In this document: positions 48,306 to 61,028 of the stretch, piece after piece | Layout: each line of letters begins with the position of its first letter | How positions within the stretch are numbered: the stretch's first letter is position 1 | NCBI GenBank assembly: GCA_933228895.1 | Contig: OW121851.1 | Span: forward strand, 131,053,624-131,117,623 | Length of the DNA stretch: 64,000 nucleotides | Origin: Platycnemis pennipes | Lineage: Eukaryota; Arthropoda; Insecta; Odonata; Platycnemididae | Direction: 5' to 3' | Made by a program: the position numbers and the translations under genes | Notes under the pieces: generated by a model | Database searches by the model: none | Seen by the model: only the letters and a program-made list of their open reading frames with translations | Told to the model about the DNA's origin: nothing

Positions 48306-50883
48306 TACATCGTGTAGAGAAACGACGATGCACATCTTTCCATCCTAAGAAAGAATATTGTTTTTATTGATGGGCCAAGCAATTACGCAAATACTATTAA
48401 ATTTTACACTGAAGCATGCCTTTGGAATGCGACGATAGTGTTCAGAATCTTGCTTTAAATGTTATACACATTACGATATCTTATTTGTACCTACCTCTCA
48501 GATGCATTGACGCCTGTTATGCTTCGTTATTGCCTTAGGGAAGAGGGGTGTTTTAAAGGCACCCGTCAGGCACTCTCATTCCATGAACCCCGTGGGTACT
48601 CAAGCACCCTTCCCGGCGTTCCGCTGAGGCCATCTCGCATCAGGAAATTGCCGTGGAGGTGACGCGTCTGGAGAGTTGGGCTTGAAAGCGAGGGGAAGGA
48701 GTGCGGGCGGGTGGCGAGAGGTGTTGGGAGGTGGCAGTTTGTTCGCCATGGATACAAATCGAGAACAAAAGAGGAGGCAGTACGCGTTTCCGCTGCTGAC
48801 GTCATTGGCCTGGGCGAGGAGGAGGAAGGGGGGGTGTGGGCGGAAGAGGGGAGGGGGTATAAATAAAATGGAGAGCTGGGAGTGGTCGGAAGTTTCCCTT
48901 TTGTCTCCTCTCCGCGCGCATTCATAAAGAGTAAACTGCACCCACGTTACTTTTCAGTGCTAAACGCTTTTCTTGGTGAAATTCGGAGAAAGGTGCTGGG
49001 AAAATTATTGTCAGAGCGAGGGTTAAGATTTTGCTTGCTTTTATCGAAGGACCTAGAAATTATTATTATTTCATTTATTTCGTTGAACCATTGGGCCATG
49101 AGGAAATTACAGTATATTTACATTAATCGACTCAAGAATTGAGAAAAATAATTAGAAAATATAATTTCACATAAAACAGTTACAGACGAGAACATGTGCG
49201 GAGGTTTAATAGTTATAACTTAATAAGGATATGGATTAAATTTCATGCAATCTATACTATTCATTAGTTAACCAGTAGAGATATGCACAGAGCATTACAT
49301 AATGCAAAAGATGGGTAGTTCAATGATACTTCAAAATCTTGACCAGTAGATTTTTCTCAGTTATTATTATGTGTAAGACCACCCTTTTGCATTAGCTTGT
49401 GTACGTTGTTTTTTTAAAATTGATTAAGTGTTTAGGCCTGTCTTAATTGAATGTGTAGAGTATTCCAAATTAGAGAGGCGGTTACTGTGAAGGATTTATT
49501 CATGTGAGAGGTGAGATGTTCAGGGAAATGGAGGTCAATGGTATAGTTGGTGCATAAGTTTTGCAGCTCCTATAAGAAATGACATCCTCGTGAAACAAAG
49601 CTCTCTCTTTGTTTTGAGTTTTAATCTGGTATGATCTTATACTTATTCTCTACTCTACTATCTTGTACTTATATCAATTCCGTATTCGTCAGCTCCTCAT
49701 TACCTGAGTTAATAATGGGTTGAGGTCTACTGGAACCTTTACTCATCCGTGTGGTGAACTTACGGCCAGAGTTGAATGTAAAATATATATTTGTTGTGAA
49801 TAGTCTCATCAAGTTTCTTAAAAATATGATTTAGGTACATTTTTCCGGTAAAGCAAGACTGCATCCGTATCTGATTTAAATGCCTCATGGTCGAAGAGAC
49901 CCAAATTAATTTCGCGTTTGAATGTCATTAGATTTTATCCATTTGCTCGAGGTTTTCTGTAACATTCAATCTATACTTTCGTAAAGGGTGATATAAATAT
50001 AATTTCCACAATCTGATCTCTCCCCCGTAATTCACCAATCATAAAGAGAAATTCTTCCGACTTCGGCGAAATGTTTTGTGTGCTACAGTATGTGTATATA
50101 TTTATCTTGCGAAAGGAAATTGAATGCGTCACTAGAATTTTAAGCGGAATTGTTTGATTTTGATCAATGGGAAGGTCATAAGGTTAACCGAGCATCAAAT
50201 TTGGTAATCATTCGAGAGTCTGTTTTTTAATAATTCGCGATATGCTCTCAATTGAATTACAATAATCGCCAGTTTTTAAAATGCTTCTCTCTCGAGCTAT
50301 ATTGCATGTGTACATCTATTTTGTATGTTGCATGAATATTTTTCTAAAAAAGGATCTTAGCATGCACTGCTTCACCGTTCTATACAGATTTCACTTAATT
50401 TAGGCTTTGAATGTTCTTGACATAGGGTGCAAGATATTTCCTGTTAACGTTATTGCTACTTTTATGCAAATCATTATCCACGATTTTCTACCTAATGATA
50501 TAACCTACTATGTACATACATTTTTATCGACGTCTTCGTAACTATGTAAGATTAGCTATTACGAAGTGTTTGGAATGATATGGTGATGTAATATGCTCTC
50601 CTTAAACACCTTTTGTTTCTGCTGATGAAGTCTTGCAAAACTTTTGTTTTATTTTTATGTTACGGCATTGTTACACGACGCCTACTACGTGTAACTTTTT
50701 TACCCTCTGAGTTTTCTTTCCACGTTGACTATTGCTGTTACTAGGGGAGGTGACCAGCAATTACGGTTATTAACACCATTAAGCATAGGTGTGGGTACTT
50801 CGAGAGAGGTAGGACTCCAGGGAGTGGAGGGAGGCTGAACCCAGAAACCCAGTGTCAGTATCAGCCTGCTCTTGACAAAATGC
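48306..50883. other. Unassigned sequence with one CpG block
   Basis: About 48590-48930 is CpG-rich and ends with a TATA-like tataaata at 48858-48865. No downstream coding exon with a recognisable product follows. 48940-50880 is AT-rich and unrecognised. Confidence 0.45.
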
Positions 50884-51256
50884 GCCAATAGGATCACCGG
50901 TTTACGTCGAATTCTAACGAGACTGCTCATGACTTCAATTGCTCTCCATGCTACACTGAAGTGAAGGCCGATGTATCAATGAAAAATATTCGTATTCAGG
51001 GGTTCGAGCTCTCTAATATCAGTATAAACCTGATTCTCACTTGGTTATCTGCTTTTTTATGCTGCGTTGCCAATAGGATCACCGGTTTACGTCGAATTCT
51101 AACGAGACTGCTCATGACTTCAATTGCTCTCCATGCTACACTGAAGTGAAGGCCGATGTATCAATGAAAAATATTCGTATTCAGGGGTTCGAGCTCTCTA
51201 ATATCAGTATAAACCTGATTCTCACTTGGTTATCTGCTTTTTTATGCTGCGTTGCC
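50884..51256 (+). repeat. Exact tandem duplication, 185-bp unit, two copies
   Basis: 50884-51068 is repeated at 51069-51253 with no difference that I can see, and the copies share a gcc microhomology at the boundaries (present at 50884, 51069 and 51254). The unit contains gccaataggatcaccgg at its start and ttttttatgctgcgtt at its end. It is non-coding. The absence of any divergence in such decayed surroundings means it is very recent, polymorphic, or an assembly artefact. Confidence 0.95.
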
Positions 51257-54235
51257 TCTTTGCTTCTCACCCTTCTCTCTTCCGCCGTATATAATGGGGA
51301 GGGCAGTAAAATAAACCCAGGATAATTAATCTGTCGCCGGCCTCTTTGTTGAAGCCGTCCTGATTCTTCTGAATTTACATTTTCCTAACAGTCGTTGGTT
51401 TTTGAAGAGAAACAGTATTTGTGTGGTGGAAATAGCGTTTCAGTTTCTCGCAGCAGCTGAAGCCTTATACCTACAATTAATAGAATCAATGTGATTTTCG
51501 TAATCTGCTCTTGATACGAGCACTTTGGCAGATCTGCCACATGCTCGTATCTGGTCATGAATTCCGAACACTTACCACCATGTAAAATCATAGGACCCGA
51601 AGCGGTCTTCTGTTTTTGTTCTTCTTTTATTTATGCTGCGATCTCAGGTAAAGTTCCCTCACGCCCAGTGGAATTCTCGTAAACGCGTTTCATACACATG
51701 CGGCAACCCGGTTGAGCCCGTCTACGCAGCTTTCAGTATAAACCGAGAAGCACATGCACGGGTGGAAATGAAACACATGCCCCAAACCCACCTGACAGGC
51801 CTGTGATGTTCACTCTTTCATACTTACAACTCAGCCATTGCAGAAGAGCATACATATTTCACAAAAAACTGAGTTTCCGTCACCATTCGTGCGGTAAATA
51901 TGTCTTACTTCAGATATTAAATTTCTTGGTGAGTTAGCCAGGTCCAGAAAACGACAGTGATGCGTAAAAAGACTTGAAAATGGTAGAAGGGGTGCTGTCT
52001 GTTTTTCAAGGTCTCACTCACGTCTTGTGAGCGTACCTACATGATTTGTTGCAGAATGTTTCCATTCCCAGTGGCCACCATTATTTTTTTCGGAGGTTTA
52101 AACCGAGAATAATCAAATAAAGAGTGCCACCAAATTCCAAATTCAGGAAAGATGTGTTCTAATTCGAAAATTGCAAATTAAAAAAAATATACATTCTAAA
52201 ACAATAGTCACATTTTTCCTTAAATATCCCTACACTTTTGGGATGAATGATATCTTTCTGTGCGCTGGATTATTTGACTTGTGGGACATCGTAGCTCAGT
52301 GTTTACTTTTTGCGTTTATTTATCATTCAATTCAGATTTATTGCATTTTATTTAGTAGCGATATGCAAACTAACTTGGTTCTCTCTTTGATTGAGGAGAA
52401 ATGTGCTGCCTATATAAAAAAAAACGATTTATTCCGTTCTAATTCTTCAATTTGGGCCTTGCACTGTAAATGTATGCAGTCTCTTTATTCAAATTACGTA
52501 ATTGTTTATATTCTATGGTTTTCAAAAATAAAGTTATTCGTAAAGTATTATTGCTTAATACTTTTGTTAACACTATTAGGAAAACTCTTCTTTAATATTT
52601 ATCGTGTTGCTACTGCCAGGTGAAAGGCGAAGAAAGCAAGGTAGTTTAGAGAGTTTGTTTTAGTAGGCATATTCGGGTGCATACATTCATAGAATGCCTC
52701 TCAATTTCAATGAAATCTGGCTGATCAGTTTTCTTATCGCCACTACTCTGTCAGTGCAAGAGAGGTTTTGCTACGGAAAAATCACATTGGAAAAATAATT
52801 TCGAAGTTTTTCGTATCAAAACTTTTAAGGTTGGTGATAATTTTACCCTATGCATACAAAAATTATTTCAGGAAGTTTTTCATCGAATTTTTTTTCAACT
52901 CTAACGTTCCTTTAGGCTAGATATTGAAATGCGATGTCTCAAAGCATTTTCGTGCCCAACGTAAAGATTCTAATACTTTTTAAAATCTAATTTCATTTCG
53001 TTATTTTCAAATAAAAAACAAATCAATGGAGAGAAGTACATTTAATTGGGTTTTTGTCTCACGTGTAAAAGTTTTTACTACAGTTCAATGTGTGGGAGCA
53101 AAAATTATTCACATTTTTATATGAGCGCTATTTTTTCACATTTTTATATGAGCGCTTGCATGATACTACCTGTATTTTACGATCAAAATATTTATTCAAC
53201 GAACTCCTATTTTCATGCATGTTGTGGAGGTGTAGTATCGATGCATGGGCTGAATTATTGCAGCTTGTGAACCAAGAGGAGGTGATGCACCATGGTCCGG
53301 GCGATGCATTGCCGGGCTCTCCTGGCATGGAGGTAGTATCAATCACATTTGCACCGAAGTAAAATAGCCAACCAGCCGACGTACAATCGCTGTTCCATCG
53401 ACCTCCCTCGCCGCAATTTTCCCCGGCTAAACGGGGTAATCCCCCCGTGATTTATTGCCGCTAATTATAACATCGATAGGAAAGGAAGAGGGGTGGGGGG
53501 ACGAGGAGGGCGATATATCGGAGACAATGGCTATATTTTACGCCGCTGCTGGATAAAAAGGAAGCTGCCGCTTCGCACGGAGGGTGGACGGACGAGGAGG
53601 CTTTCGGCGGAGCGTGATTGAGGTAATCTAGCAGTCAGCGCAGATAATCGTTATCTTTCCACTCTTCTGCCTTGGCACCGACGACGTCCCTGATGCCGTG
53701 CTGTTCCGCTGCTGTCTCCCCTGCCCCCGTGTTTTCTTCGCCGCCTCTCTCTTCCTTCGTCCCGGGCACGCACGTCATCCGCCCTCTAACGAAGGATTTT
53801 GGGCTCGGCCCATCGCGATAAACGGACCACCCGCCTCGCCCCCCTTTCAAAGCACCCACCTCAGGGCTTTGTTGCCTTGTTGCTCCTCCCGTGTGCTTAG
53901 TTGCAGCTGTAATTATGTTGAAGCGAAGGAATTTATTTTGCTCTAGGGATGCCAGGGATTTCCAGGGGCGAATTGTGAAAAACAAGATTTGACTAACTAC
54001 GTTTTAATTTATTATTGTAAGAAAACTACCGGATTAGGTTTTTGTAATGGACATTAAACTATTTTTCCGGCCTCTTGCTTTTATATGTTGTGCCTCTTTA
54101 ATTATGCATACATCCTACCTCTTATTAATCTTGCCAAACCTCCCGTTCTTCTCTATCTATCATATCCTTGGTGAAAGTTACTAGTCGTGCTTATCCTCGG
54201 GAATAAAAACTCTTATGTGATTGAGAGAAGAGTTT
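51257..54235. other. Mostly unassigned sequence
   Basis: An AT-rich open frame encoding a hydrophobic peptide at 52243-52623 is described under findings. A two-copy 27-bp tandem lies at 53108-53156. About 53370-53900 is CpG-rich. Nothing else is recognised. Confidence 0.45.
53108..53156 (+). repeat. Short tandem, 22-bp core repeated at 27-bp spacing
   Basis: The word ttcacatttttatatgagcg followed by ct occurs at 53108-53129 and again at 53135-53156 with no mismatch. Confidence 0.9.
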
Positions 54236-54237
54236 GA

Positions 54238-54362
54238 TAAATGAAATATTTACTTTGTTTCCTTCAACAGATTTATTTTCCTGGTACGACATGTTTCGAC
54301 ACATCGGTGTCATCATCAGGTACCTGATTCTTAAAAATTTGGTAAATATTTCATTTACCAAA
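54238..54362. mobile_element. Small inverted-repeat element, possible Penelope-type tail
   Basis: It is bounded by taaatgaaatatttac on the left and gtaaatatttcattta on the right, inverted copies. The interior has ggtacgacatgtttcgacac followed by atcatcaggtacct, a motif style I associate with ends of Penelope-like elements in arthropods. The family assignment comes from memory of such motifs and is tentative. Confidence 0.5.
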
Positions 54363-54974
54363 TTCAACTTCCACCTAGTTGAGCCTGATACTATGGAAAG
54401 AAGAGTTTGAGTTTGTCGACATGAAGCCGCTTACGCAGAGTGATTATGTGCTTTTCGAAAGATGAATTCATTAAATTATGAATATTGGCACAAATGGTTA
54501 CTCTTATATGCAAAATATCCGGATTGTGCTGGGTTAGAAAAAGTAAAAATACTTAGCTGCCTTTACAATAAATCTTGCAAATGTCTTTATTTTGTATTGA
54601 TTTGGCAATTGGATAGCTCTCCTCTTTCGATGAGATTTACCGATTCCTTTCATTATGCCCGAATCCTGGTCAAAAGAACGTCAGCAGAATACCTGAATAA
54701 ATCTTCCCTTTTCTGATGGATCGATCTTCTTTTCTATTTCCAGTTCGTACAGTTAAAAAAAAAAAAATGTGTTCAAATTGAATAAAAACTTGGATATAAA
54801 AACTCCAGTAAAAACCTCGTTATCGAGCTAATACCTTTTTTTTAGAAATTAATTTGCTGATTTACTTCAAAATGAAGTCAATTTTTTCCGCTGTTTGCTT
54901 TCCAGCATAATCTGCATAAATATAAATAAAAAACATCCTATAATATAAATAGGTGTGTATAAATCTATAGAATA
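54363..54974. other. Unassigned sequence
   Basis: Nothing recognised; a poly-A run lies at about 54755. Confidence 0.4.
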
Positions 54975-55245
54975 GTTAGTTGCGTGCTGGTATAACGACT
55001 ATAAGCTAACCCAACTAACAGCATGTTTTTGCATGCGTACTTGCTATTTTTATCTTTTTTTACATTGTGAAGTTTAGACTAGAGTGTTATTACTTATCAT
55101 TTTATGCAAGATATGTAATGCATGTTTGGCGTGAATTCACCCCCTACCACACACCTTTCTATCTACATAATACCCTGAAAGCCACCTCAAGAGTGTGTGG
55201 CAGGGGTTCCTTTATGGGGGCTTGGAGAGTATTATGTAGATGTAA
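54975..55245 (+). mobile_element. CR1-like family B 3' end with nested tip
   Basis: The plus-strand UTR (gttagttgcgtgctggta, cagcatgtttttgcatgcg, ggcgtgaattcaccccctac) is collinear with the copies at 5.2 and 10.1 kb. Its terminus is broken at about 55158-55209 by an opposite-strand copy of the family tip (acataataccctgaaagcc, gagtgtgtggcaggggt), after which the terminus resumes (ctttatgggggcttgg) and ends in tattatgtagatg. Confidence 0.8.
55158..55209 (-). mobile_element. CR1-like tip, about 50 bp, nested
   Basis: It is an extremely short 3' tip inserted into, and inverted relative to, the terminus of another family member. The surrounding terminus is continuous on either side. Confidence 0.7.
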
Positions 55246-55904
55246 TGACCTGCGCTTGAAGATTTATTTAGAAGTACTTAGCCTTTATATCTTTCGCAAG
55301 GAATATTTCGTTTTGGCAACACCGTCGTTGCAGTAGACCTCCAAAGAACCAAATATCATAATATTTAACACCGGTTTTCTCCCCATGGGAGGACAAAAGG
55401 AAAATTTCTATTGACCAAAAATGCATTTTAAGTTTTCCTCGTTATACCGTTCGCAAATCTCGGTCAAGGTGGACGATTGAAACTTCGCGGAAATATTGCA
55501 ACAGAGTCTATGCGGTATCATACTTACATTTGAATTGGAAAAATTGTTTTTAGGAATTGTATGCTCTTTGAGGTTGTTAGTTTCATATGGTTTATTGCAT
55601 GATTGTGCAACTTTTTGATCATTCTCTTTGTTATCTAAAGCACTTCCGTGGTGAATAAATGATCTGTTAGCCTTTGTCTCCAAGTCTGTGGTTGCTGACT
55701 ATACGGCTGCTAGTGATTGCAACTCTGGTTGAGGTTTGCCATTTTTCGTCATCCATTCACCAACTCATAGTTGGCTACAAATATTCAGTTTGTGAATCCA
55801 TAGGTTGATGGCCTCGAATGTCTATGGCACAGGACGTTTCGTTTCCAACTCCTCCAGCGTTCCCTGCTCCGTGACCCTAAGGGCACCTTGAATATACTGA
55901 CTAT
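55246..55904. other. Unassigned sequence
   Basis: Nothing recognised. Confidence 0.4.
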
Positions 55905-56455
55905 CCTATCCTTTCTATCATATAACGCAGGTTAAAATTTAGGCTAAACCTTTTGAGTAAATTCAAAGCTGATTTGTTCACGGATGACGTTGGTTATATA
56001 TTGAGAACTTCTGTGTATTATATTAGGTGTGATCAGTTAAATAAGTGTGGAGAGATACTTATATTGTCTTACAGATGGATTTAAAATGTCATTTTTCTCG
56101 CGTACCTTAAGAGAACACAATATGCAGCATAGCAAAGGGATAAGTAGGTAAAAAGTTGTTGTAGTAGTTTGTAGTGCATGATGCGTGTTCGGATATTAAT
56201 AATATATGCATACTAGGGGAATAAATATAAATATATGTAGTGAAAATTTATCTAACCAGCAATCACTCCTTAACTTAACTTTGTTGATACTTCATCTAGC
56301 ATCTAGTGGCAGGTGACTCCTATACCTTTCTTTGTTCATTAACTAATATCATTGTAGTTCTTATTTACATGTTAGAAGTGCAAGTGTGGTGATCTTCACC
56401 CCCTACGACACACCTTCGCGGTGGCTCGCACAATATTTCGTATATAGATTGGCAT
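55905..56455 (+). mobile_element. CR1-like family A copy, degraded
   Basis: In plus orientation it contains the complements of the UTR words seen at 37.0 and 62.0 kb (agagaacacaatatgcagca, gtgcatgatgcgtg) and the terminal ttcaccccctacgacacacc, ggtggctcgcacaatatttc. A degraded RT end may occupy 55905-56090 (ttaaaatttaggctaaacct). It is non-functional. Confidence 0.7.
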
Positions 56456-57210
56456 TTCAATCCCACGCAGCGCCTGAGCTACTCCTCTATTGCTGCTTCA
56501 TCATTGTTTCACTCCTATCATTCTGAAATTATTTATCCAATATTTCTCTTCTGACTCGAGCAATGTAGTCCTGCGGAATGATCTTCAGGCAATTAATTTT
56601 TGTTGCACCCTCTTTTATCTTCTCTTTCATCTGAGTAATGCGCAAATGAGTGTATTTGTGCCTCATCCACTGCCCGGTAGCATCATTGTTTTTCATTCTG
56701 TGAGCTCTCCCGATTTTTAGCCCCTGAACGTACACATTTCTCTTTTTGTACTACGTCCTACCAGTGATTTGACTGATCTAATTTTTTTTCTTCTGAATGA
56801 CTTTGAGACTTTTGCAGAGTATGCCCATAAACTGTGACCACCGGCCAAGTATTTTAGATTTAAGTATAGTGTTGCAATTTTGAGCTTTACTTATTTTTCT
56901 TAATTGTTAAATTTTAAATCACGGATAAGACTGCTGCCGAGAACGAGGCGTGTACACCTGTACTTTTGAACATCCTATCATTAGTAGATTGGCAAATGGC
57001 TTTTATTGTCAAATAAAGAAATAATAAATAAGAAACCTTTCAGGAATACAATCAAGTTTTCAACCCTCGTTTAGGTAGAATTTCAAATCAAACAGGAATT
57101 TTCATTTAGGAGTAGTTACGAACATTAGGAGTGACATTAGGAAAAATATAGCTAGGAATGTAAATCTGCGTCTATGTCAAAATAATTCTTTCCTCCTTTT
57201 ATGACGACGG
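56456..57210. other. Unassigned sequence
   Basis: At 56980-57030 a tail-like cttttattgtcaaataaaga followed by aataataaataag resembles the 3' end of a non-LTR element, but no coding part is recognised before it. Confidence 0.4.
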
Positions 57211-57543
57211 GGAATGGATTGGTGTGGTGGCTAGAGTACTGGCCTCCCATCCCTGGGGCCCGGGTTTGATTCCAGGCAGTGGTAGATTTTTCAGTTGCAA
57301 ACCGGTCCCTACTTGAGTGCCTAGTGGAGGGCATTTCCTCCAGTTTAGTACTTGGTCCGTCCAATGGGACGTTAAAGGGCCCCTTTGCGCCTGTCGTTAA
57401 GAGTAGGCTAATGCCGACGCCGGGTTTCTCTCCACCCTTTCTTCATTGCATGAAATGTTCTTCTCATTACCCAATTGCCCACCTATCCTAAGTATCGCGC
57501 AAATGACCTCAGCTGTCATTCGCCTCCCCGAATAACCAATCAA
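57211..57543 (+). mobile_element. tRNA-derived SINE (SINE-B), near-complete
   Basis: The head has an A-box-like gtggctagagtactgg, an anticodon-arm region (cctcccatccctgg), and a T-arm-like cccgggtttgattccagg with a B box. The body continues with ctagtggagggcatttcctc and gtccaatgggacgttaaagg to a pyrimidine-rich 3' part ending near cctccccgaataaccaatc. A diverged, headless relative lies at 62570-62830. Confidence 0.75.
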
Positions 57544-57680
57544 CCTTTTATCACGACCCTAAAGTGAAAACAGCAATACATATTCACAGCCAGAGCCTCC
57601 TTTCCGCTTCGTGACTTAGCCTATGATTGCCGACTTGGCCAGTGCTTTAAGTTATAGGCTCGTTGAATTGAATATGTTTT
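57544..57680. other. Short unassigned linker
   Basis: Nothing recognised. Confidence 0.4.
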
Positions 57681-57850
57681 CATTTGTTCAACCTGAGGGT
57701 TAGATTTTTATAGATGAGGGTAGAGCTCACCCCGTACTAAGCCATTGGCGTGTGAAATTCACACATTCAGGGTAGATGAGAGCCAGTTCCTTTCCCTGGG
57801 CCACCTGTGACTTCCTGTTAACTTCTGATATGCAGAAAAACGATTCTCCA
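57681..57850 (-). mobile_element. SINE-A tail fragment (no tRNA head)
   Basis: It shares ggtagagctcaccccg, actaagccattggcgtgtg and ccagttcctttccctgggcc with the full copies at 4.2 and 63.2 kb, in the same orientation. The tRNA-like head is missing. Confidence 0.8.
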
Positions 57851-60800
57851 GGCTTATTGAATACATCACTTAATTTGGTTTTGTGTTTCCGTTTATCTTA
57901 CTATCCCGTTATCCGTGAACTCCTTTGTTCTAACGGTTCTAACTAACCGTTTTCATGCAAGAAATATATTTTGAAATTTGATAATATTTCGTATTTTCTT
58001 AGAAGGAAATATAGAAAATAGCTTTTCGATGGCTATTTCAAAACGTGAATTTCACAGGTTAACTTATATCAATTATTCATACGATTTCCAAGCCATGGGC
58101 TTGCGTTGAATTAATGCATCCCCAAATATTTTAATTATATTCCATCAAAATAAGGTGAAGTTTTCAGTTGTACCTTTTTAGTAAATGGTAATTGTGGCTC
58201 TTTGCAGGACCACATGTTTCTCAAGACCCCGTGCTTTTCTTTTCTTTCTAGTTACGCACATTTATGAAAGATACTATGCTTTCATTAACTGAAAAGTTTT
58301 CTGAAAGAGTGTATTGGATATCATCGTGTGAACGTCCTTTGTCGTAAGTCTCCTGCTGCGTTCCCTCGGTATAGGTAGTGCTGTCATCGCAATTTTAAGT
58401 AATGTTGCCTGTGTTTTTGGCGCGTTGCTTTACTAGCTTGAAACTGCTCATTTGGGAGTAGAGATTAACAGCGCTCCATCCCTTGTTTTGAAAAAGGGAG
58501 TCCAATTGCAGAGCAGGCTTTTCCTTGAATAAACAAAAATAAACTGGAGAGCATAGTTTAAAATTTCTTGGCAAGTTTTCTGAATGTTCTAAGTGTATGA
58601 CTTGATGTTGTGGAGAAAAATGTGACTTTAAATACTTAAGTAAATTTTGATGTTATCCCAGTAACATATTATGGTTTTCAGCCTTTACTTTATTGCTCTA
58701 TTTTCTCCTCCCTTGCTATAATTTGGAGAATCCTGTGGAAAAAACTATCAGCTCAATTTCAAAGGGTATTTGAAGAGAAAAATGTTTATTTGCATCCAGT
58801 AATTATTCCTCTCTTAGCTAATCTATGATTCGATAAAAAAAGTGACTCATGCGGAATTGAAAGGTGCCCCTCGACGTGACTTTTCATGACCTTGGTTAAC
58901 GGAGTGTTTTACATCTGCCCACTATTTTAACCAAAAGATAGTCTGGCTAATGAGCCACGTGACGGTTGTGACTCATGACGATTGGTGACTTTGGACTTGT
59001 GGTTTATTCGTGAAATGTGACGATTTTTCAGCGTCCTCGACGTGGCCGAGTCAGTTGACGAGCCCGCAGTTCCCTCCAGCACGACTAACTCCGTGACCAC
59101 CCGTGACTTCCCTCGCCGCAAACTCTCCGACGAACCGTGACTGTTCGTGACTCTACGCTTTCATCTAGTCCTTGACTGCTGATTCTGTGCAGATTACTGT
59201 GTTCCTGAGACTGGATTTTAATTATCTTTACGTTTGTGTTTTGTGAATATGCTTCATAAATATGGCTACGTTTATTTTTATATAATTTATCTTAATATCC
59301 CTTGAAAGAAACAACATATTTATCAAGTTTTATTATTTATAACACATTTATCATTATTTTATACATAATGGTAACGTCTGAGTCATTGAGTTGAATGTAT
59401 TTTTTTCATGATCATCGACTTTTTCTTATGATGAAGTGTCTATAGCCTGGAACTTTACCTATCAAACACATTGTAAAGTCCATTTATCGCAAGTTTGTAA
59501 TTTTTTGTACCCCTTCCATACCGCATGTGTCCTTTGTTTTTACTGTCCAGTTTCTGTCCATTGCCACCGCAAATTGATCATCTTTCCTCGAACGAATAAA
59601 TAGTTCTGATAACTCGAACTACTTTTATGTTTATATGGCGGAGGTTGCAACAAGCATTTTGCTTGACAATGCATAATTGTGTGATTTATTCGTTCTTTTA
59701 TTTTTACATTTTAAAATATATTTATCGTTGTGTCATGACCCATTCCCAATTGTGAAATGAACAGCAAGAACTTTTTATACAAATTGTAGACATGTCTCTT
59801 CTTCCAAAATTAATTTGATGTTACGAGTCTATTTTTCGTCTATTTCCCCTTTCCTTACGCAGCTTTCAAGATAACATAAAGGCCATTTTCCTTTGATTTT
59901 ACTTTTTTGTTGCCTTTGTAGTTCTTGTGTTGTATTTAAGAGGAAAGAATTATAATTTTTATATAATCTACATTTATTTATGAGGAATTTAACACCATGA
60001 ACTTATTTGGAACAATGTATTTTGTCAATGAACGAGTATATTTTGGCCACCATGCCATCACGATAAAATAATAGTGCTCTAGTTACCCGCAGAGTGGCGT
60101 CATTCTGTACCAACGATGTCATTCTATTTAATAGTAACATAGGTAATGCAATATCTCACCTAATGTTATCACGTTTCAACATTCTCATTCCGTTACTTGT
60201 GTTGATTCTTATTTCAAAAGTGATCAAAGTTTTTACCCATTCATGTTTGGCTCACAATCTACCATCATAGAAGGAAAATTATTTACCAGCAATGGTCATG
60301 CATTACGGTACGCATAAATCTCTTTTGCGACGATTTTTCTGGGTTTCTGGTAAGAAAATCCTGGATGTGTCGGCTAAAACTCGAGTAGTAAATCTGTCTC
60401 AACCTTCTGCTTTTCAACACAAAATGAATTTAAGTATAAAATGGAATTCTTAAAACGTTTGTTTTCATTAGCGTTGCATGAGCTTTAATACTTCCTTCTC
60501 CGACCGAAGGTAGTTAGTTCTATTCTCTCTTATTTACGTTCTCCGTTTCCTCATATTCGGCCGGGACCTGCTTTCTCGCCTCTTTTATTTTCCCACGAGC
60601 CCCCACACTTATTTCACTTAGGCCGCCCTTTGCCCTCTCACCTCCCAACTCTCCACGGTGCTAGGCTCTCCCTCCCCTCCCCCCCACTCACTCCCCCCTC
60701 TTTCCTTCATTTCCCGGCCACATGGGTCTGGGACCTGGAAACGAGATTAAACGGATAATGGAAATATTGATTTCGTGCCCCATGGGAAAAAGGACGCTCC

Positions 60801-61028
60801 CTTGTCTTCTTCCCCTGCCGTTTTTCTGGCCAATTTTCTGTTTCTCTCGGTCTTTCGCGATCGCAGTTCGTCAAAAGGAAGACCCTAGTAGTATCCGTTA
60901 ACGTGAAAATCAAAGATCAGGTTTTTATCCAGTATAGTAGATAGCACTATATATGTATCAAGGATTTACTTGTGGTTTAGGCATTGTTAAGATGGTTATT
61001 TTCTTCCGGAAGCAATCCTAGGGGTTTG
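57851..61028. other. Unassigned sequence
   Basis: A gtgac-rich, GC-rich patch lies at 58955-59155 and a GC-rich block at 60540-60850. The rest is AT-rich without recognised features. Confidence 0.45.

Noticed and set aside
53246..53362. Collagen-like GPGDALPGSPG peptide
   Set aside because: A single short run in a 90-codon frame without further Gly-X-Y repeats.
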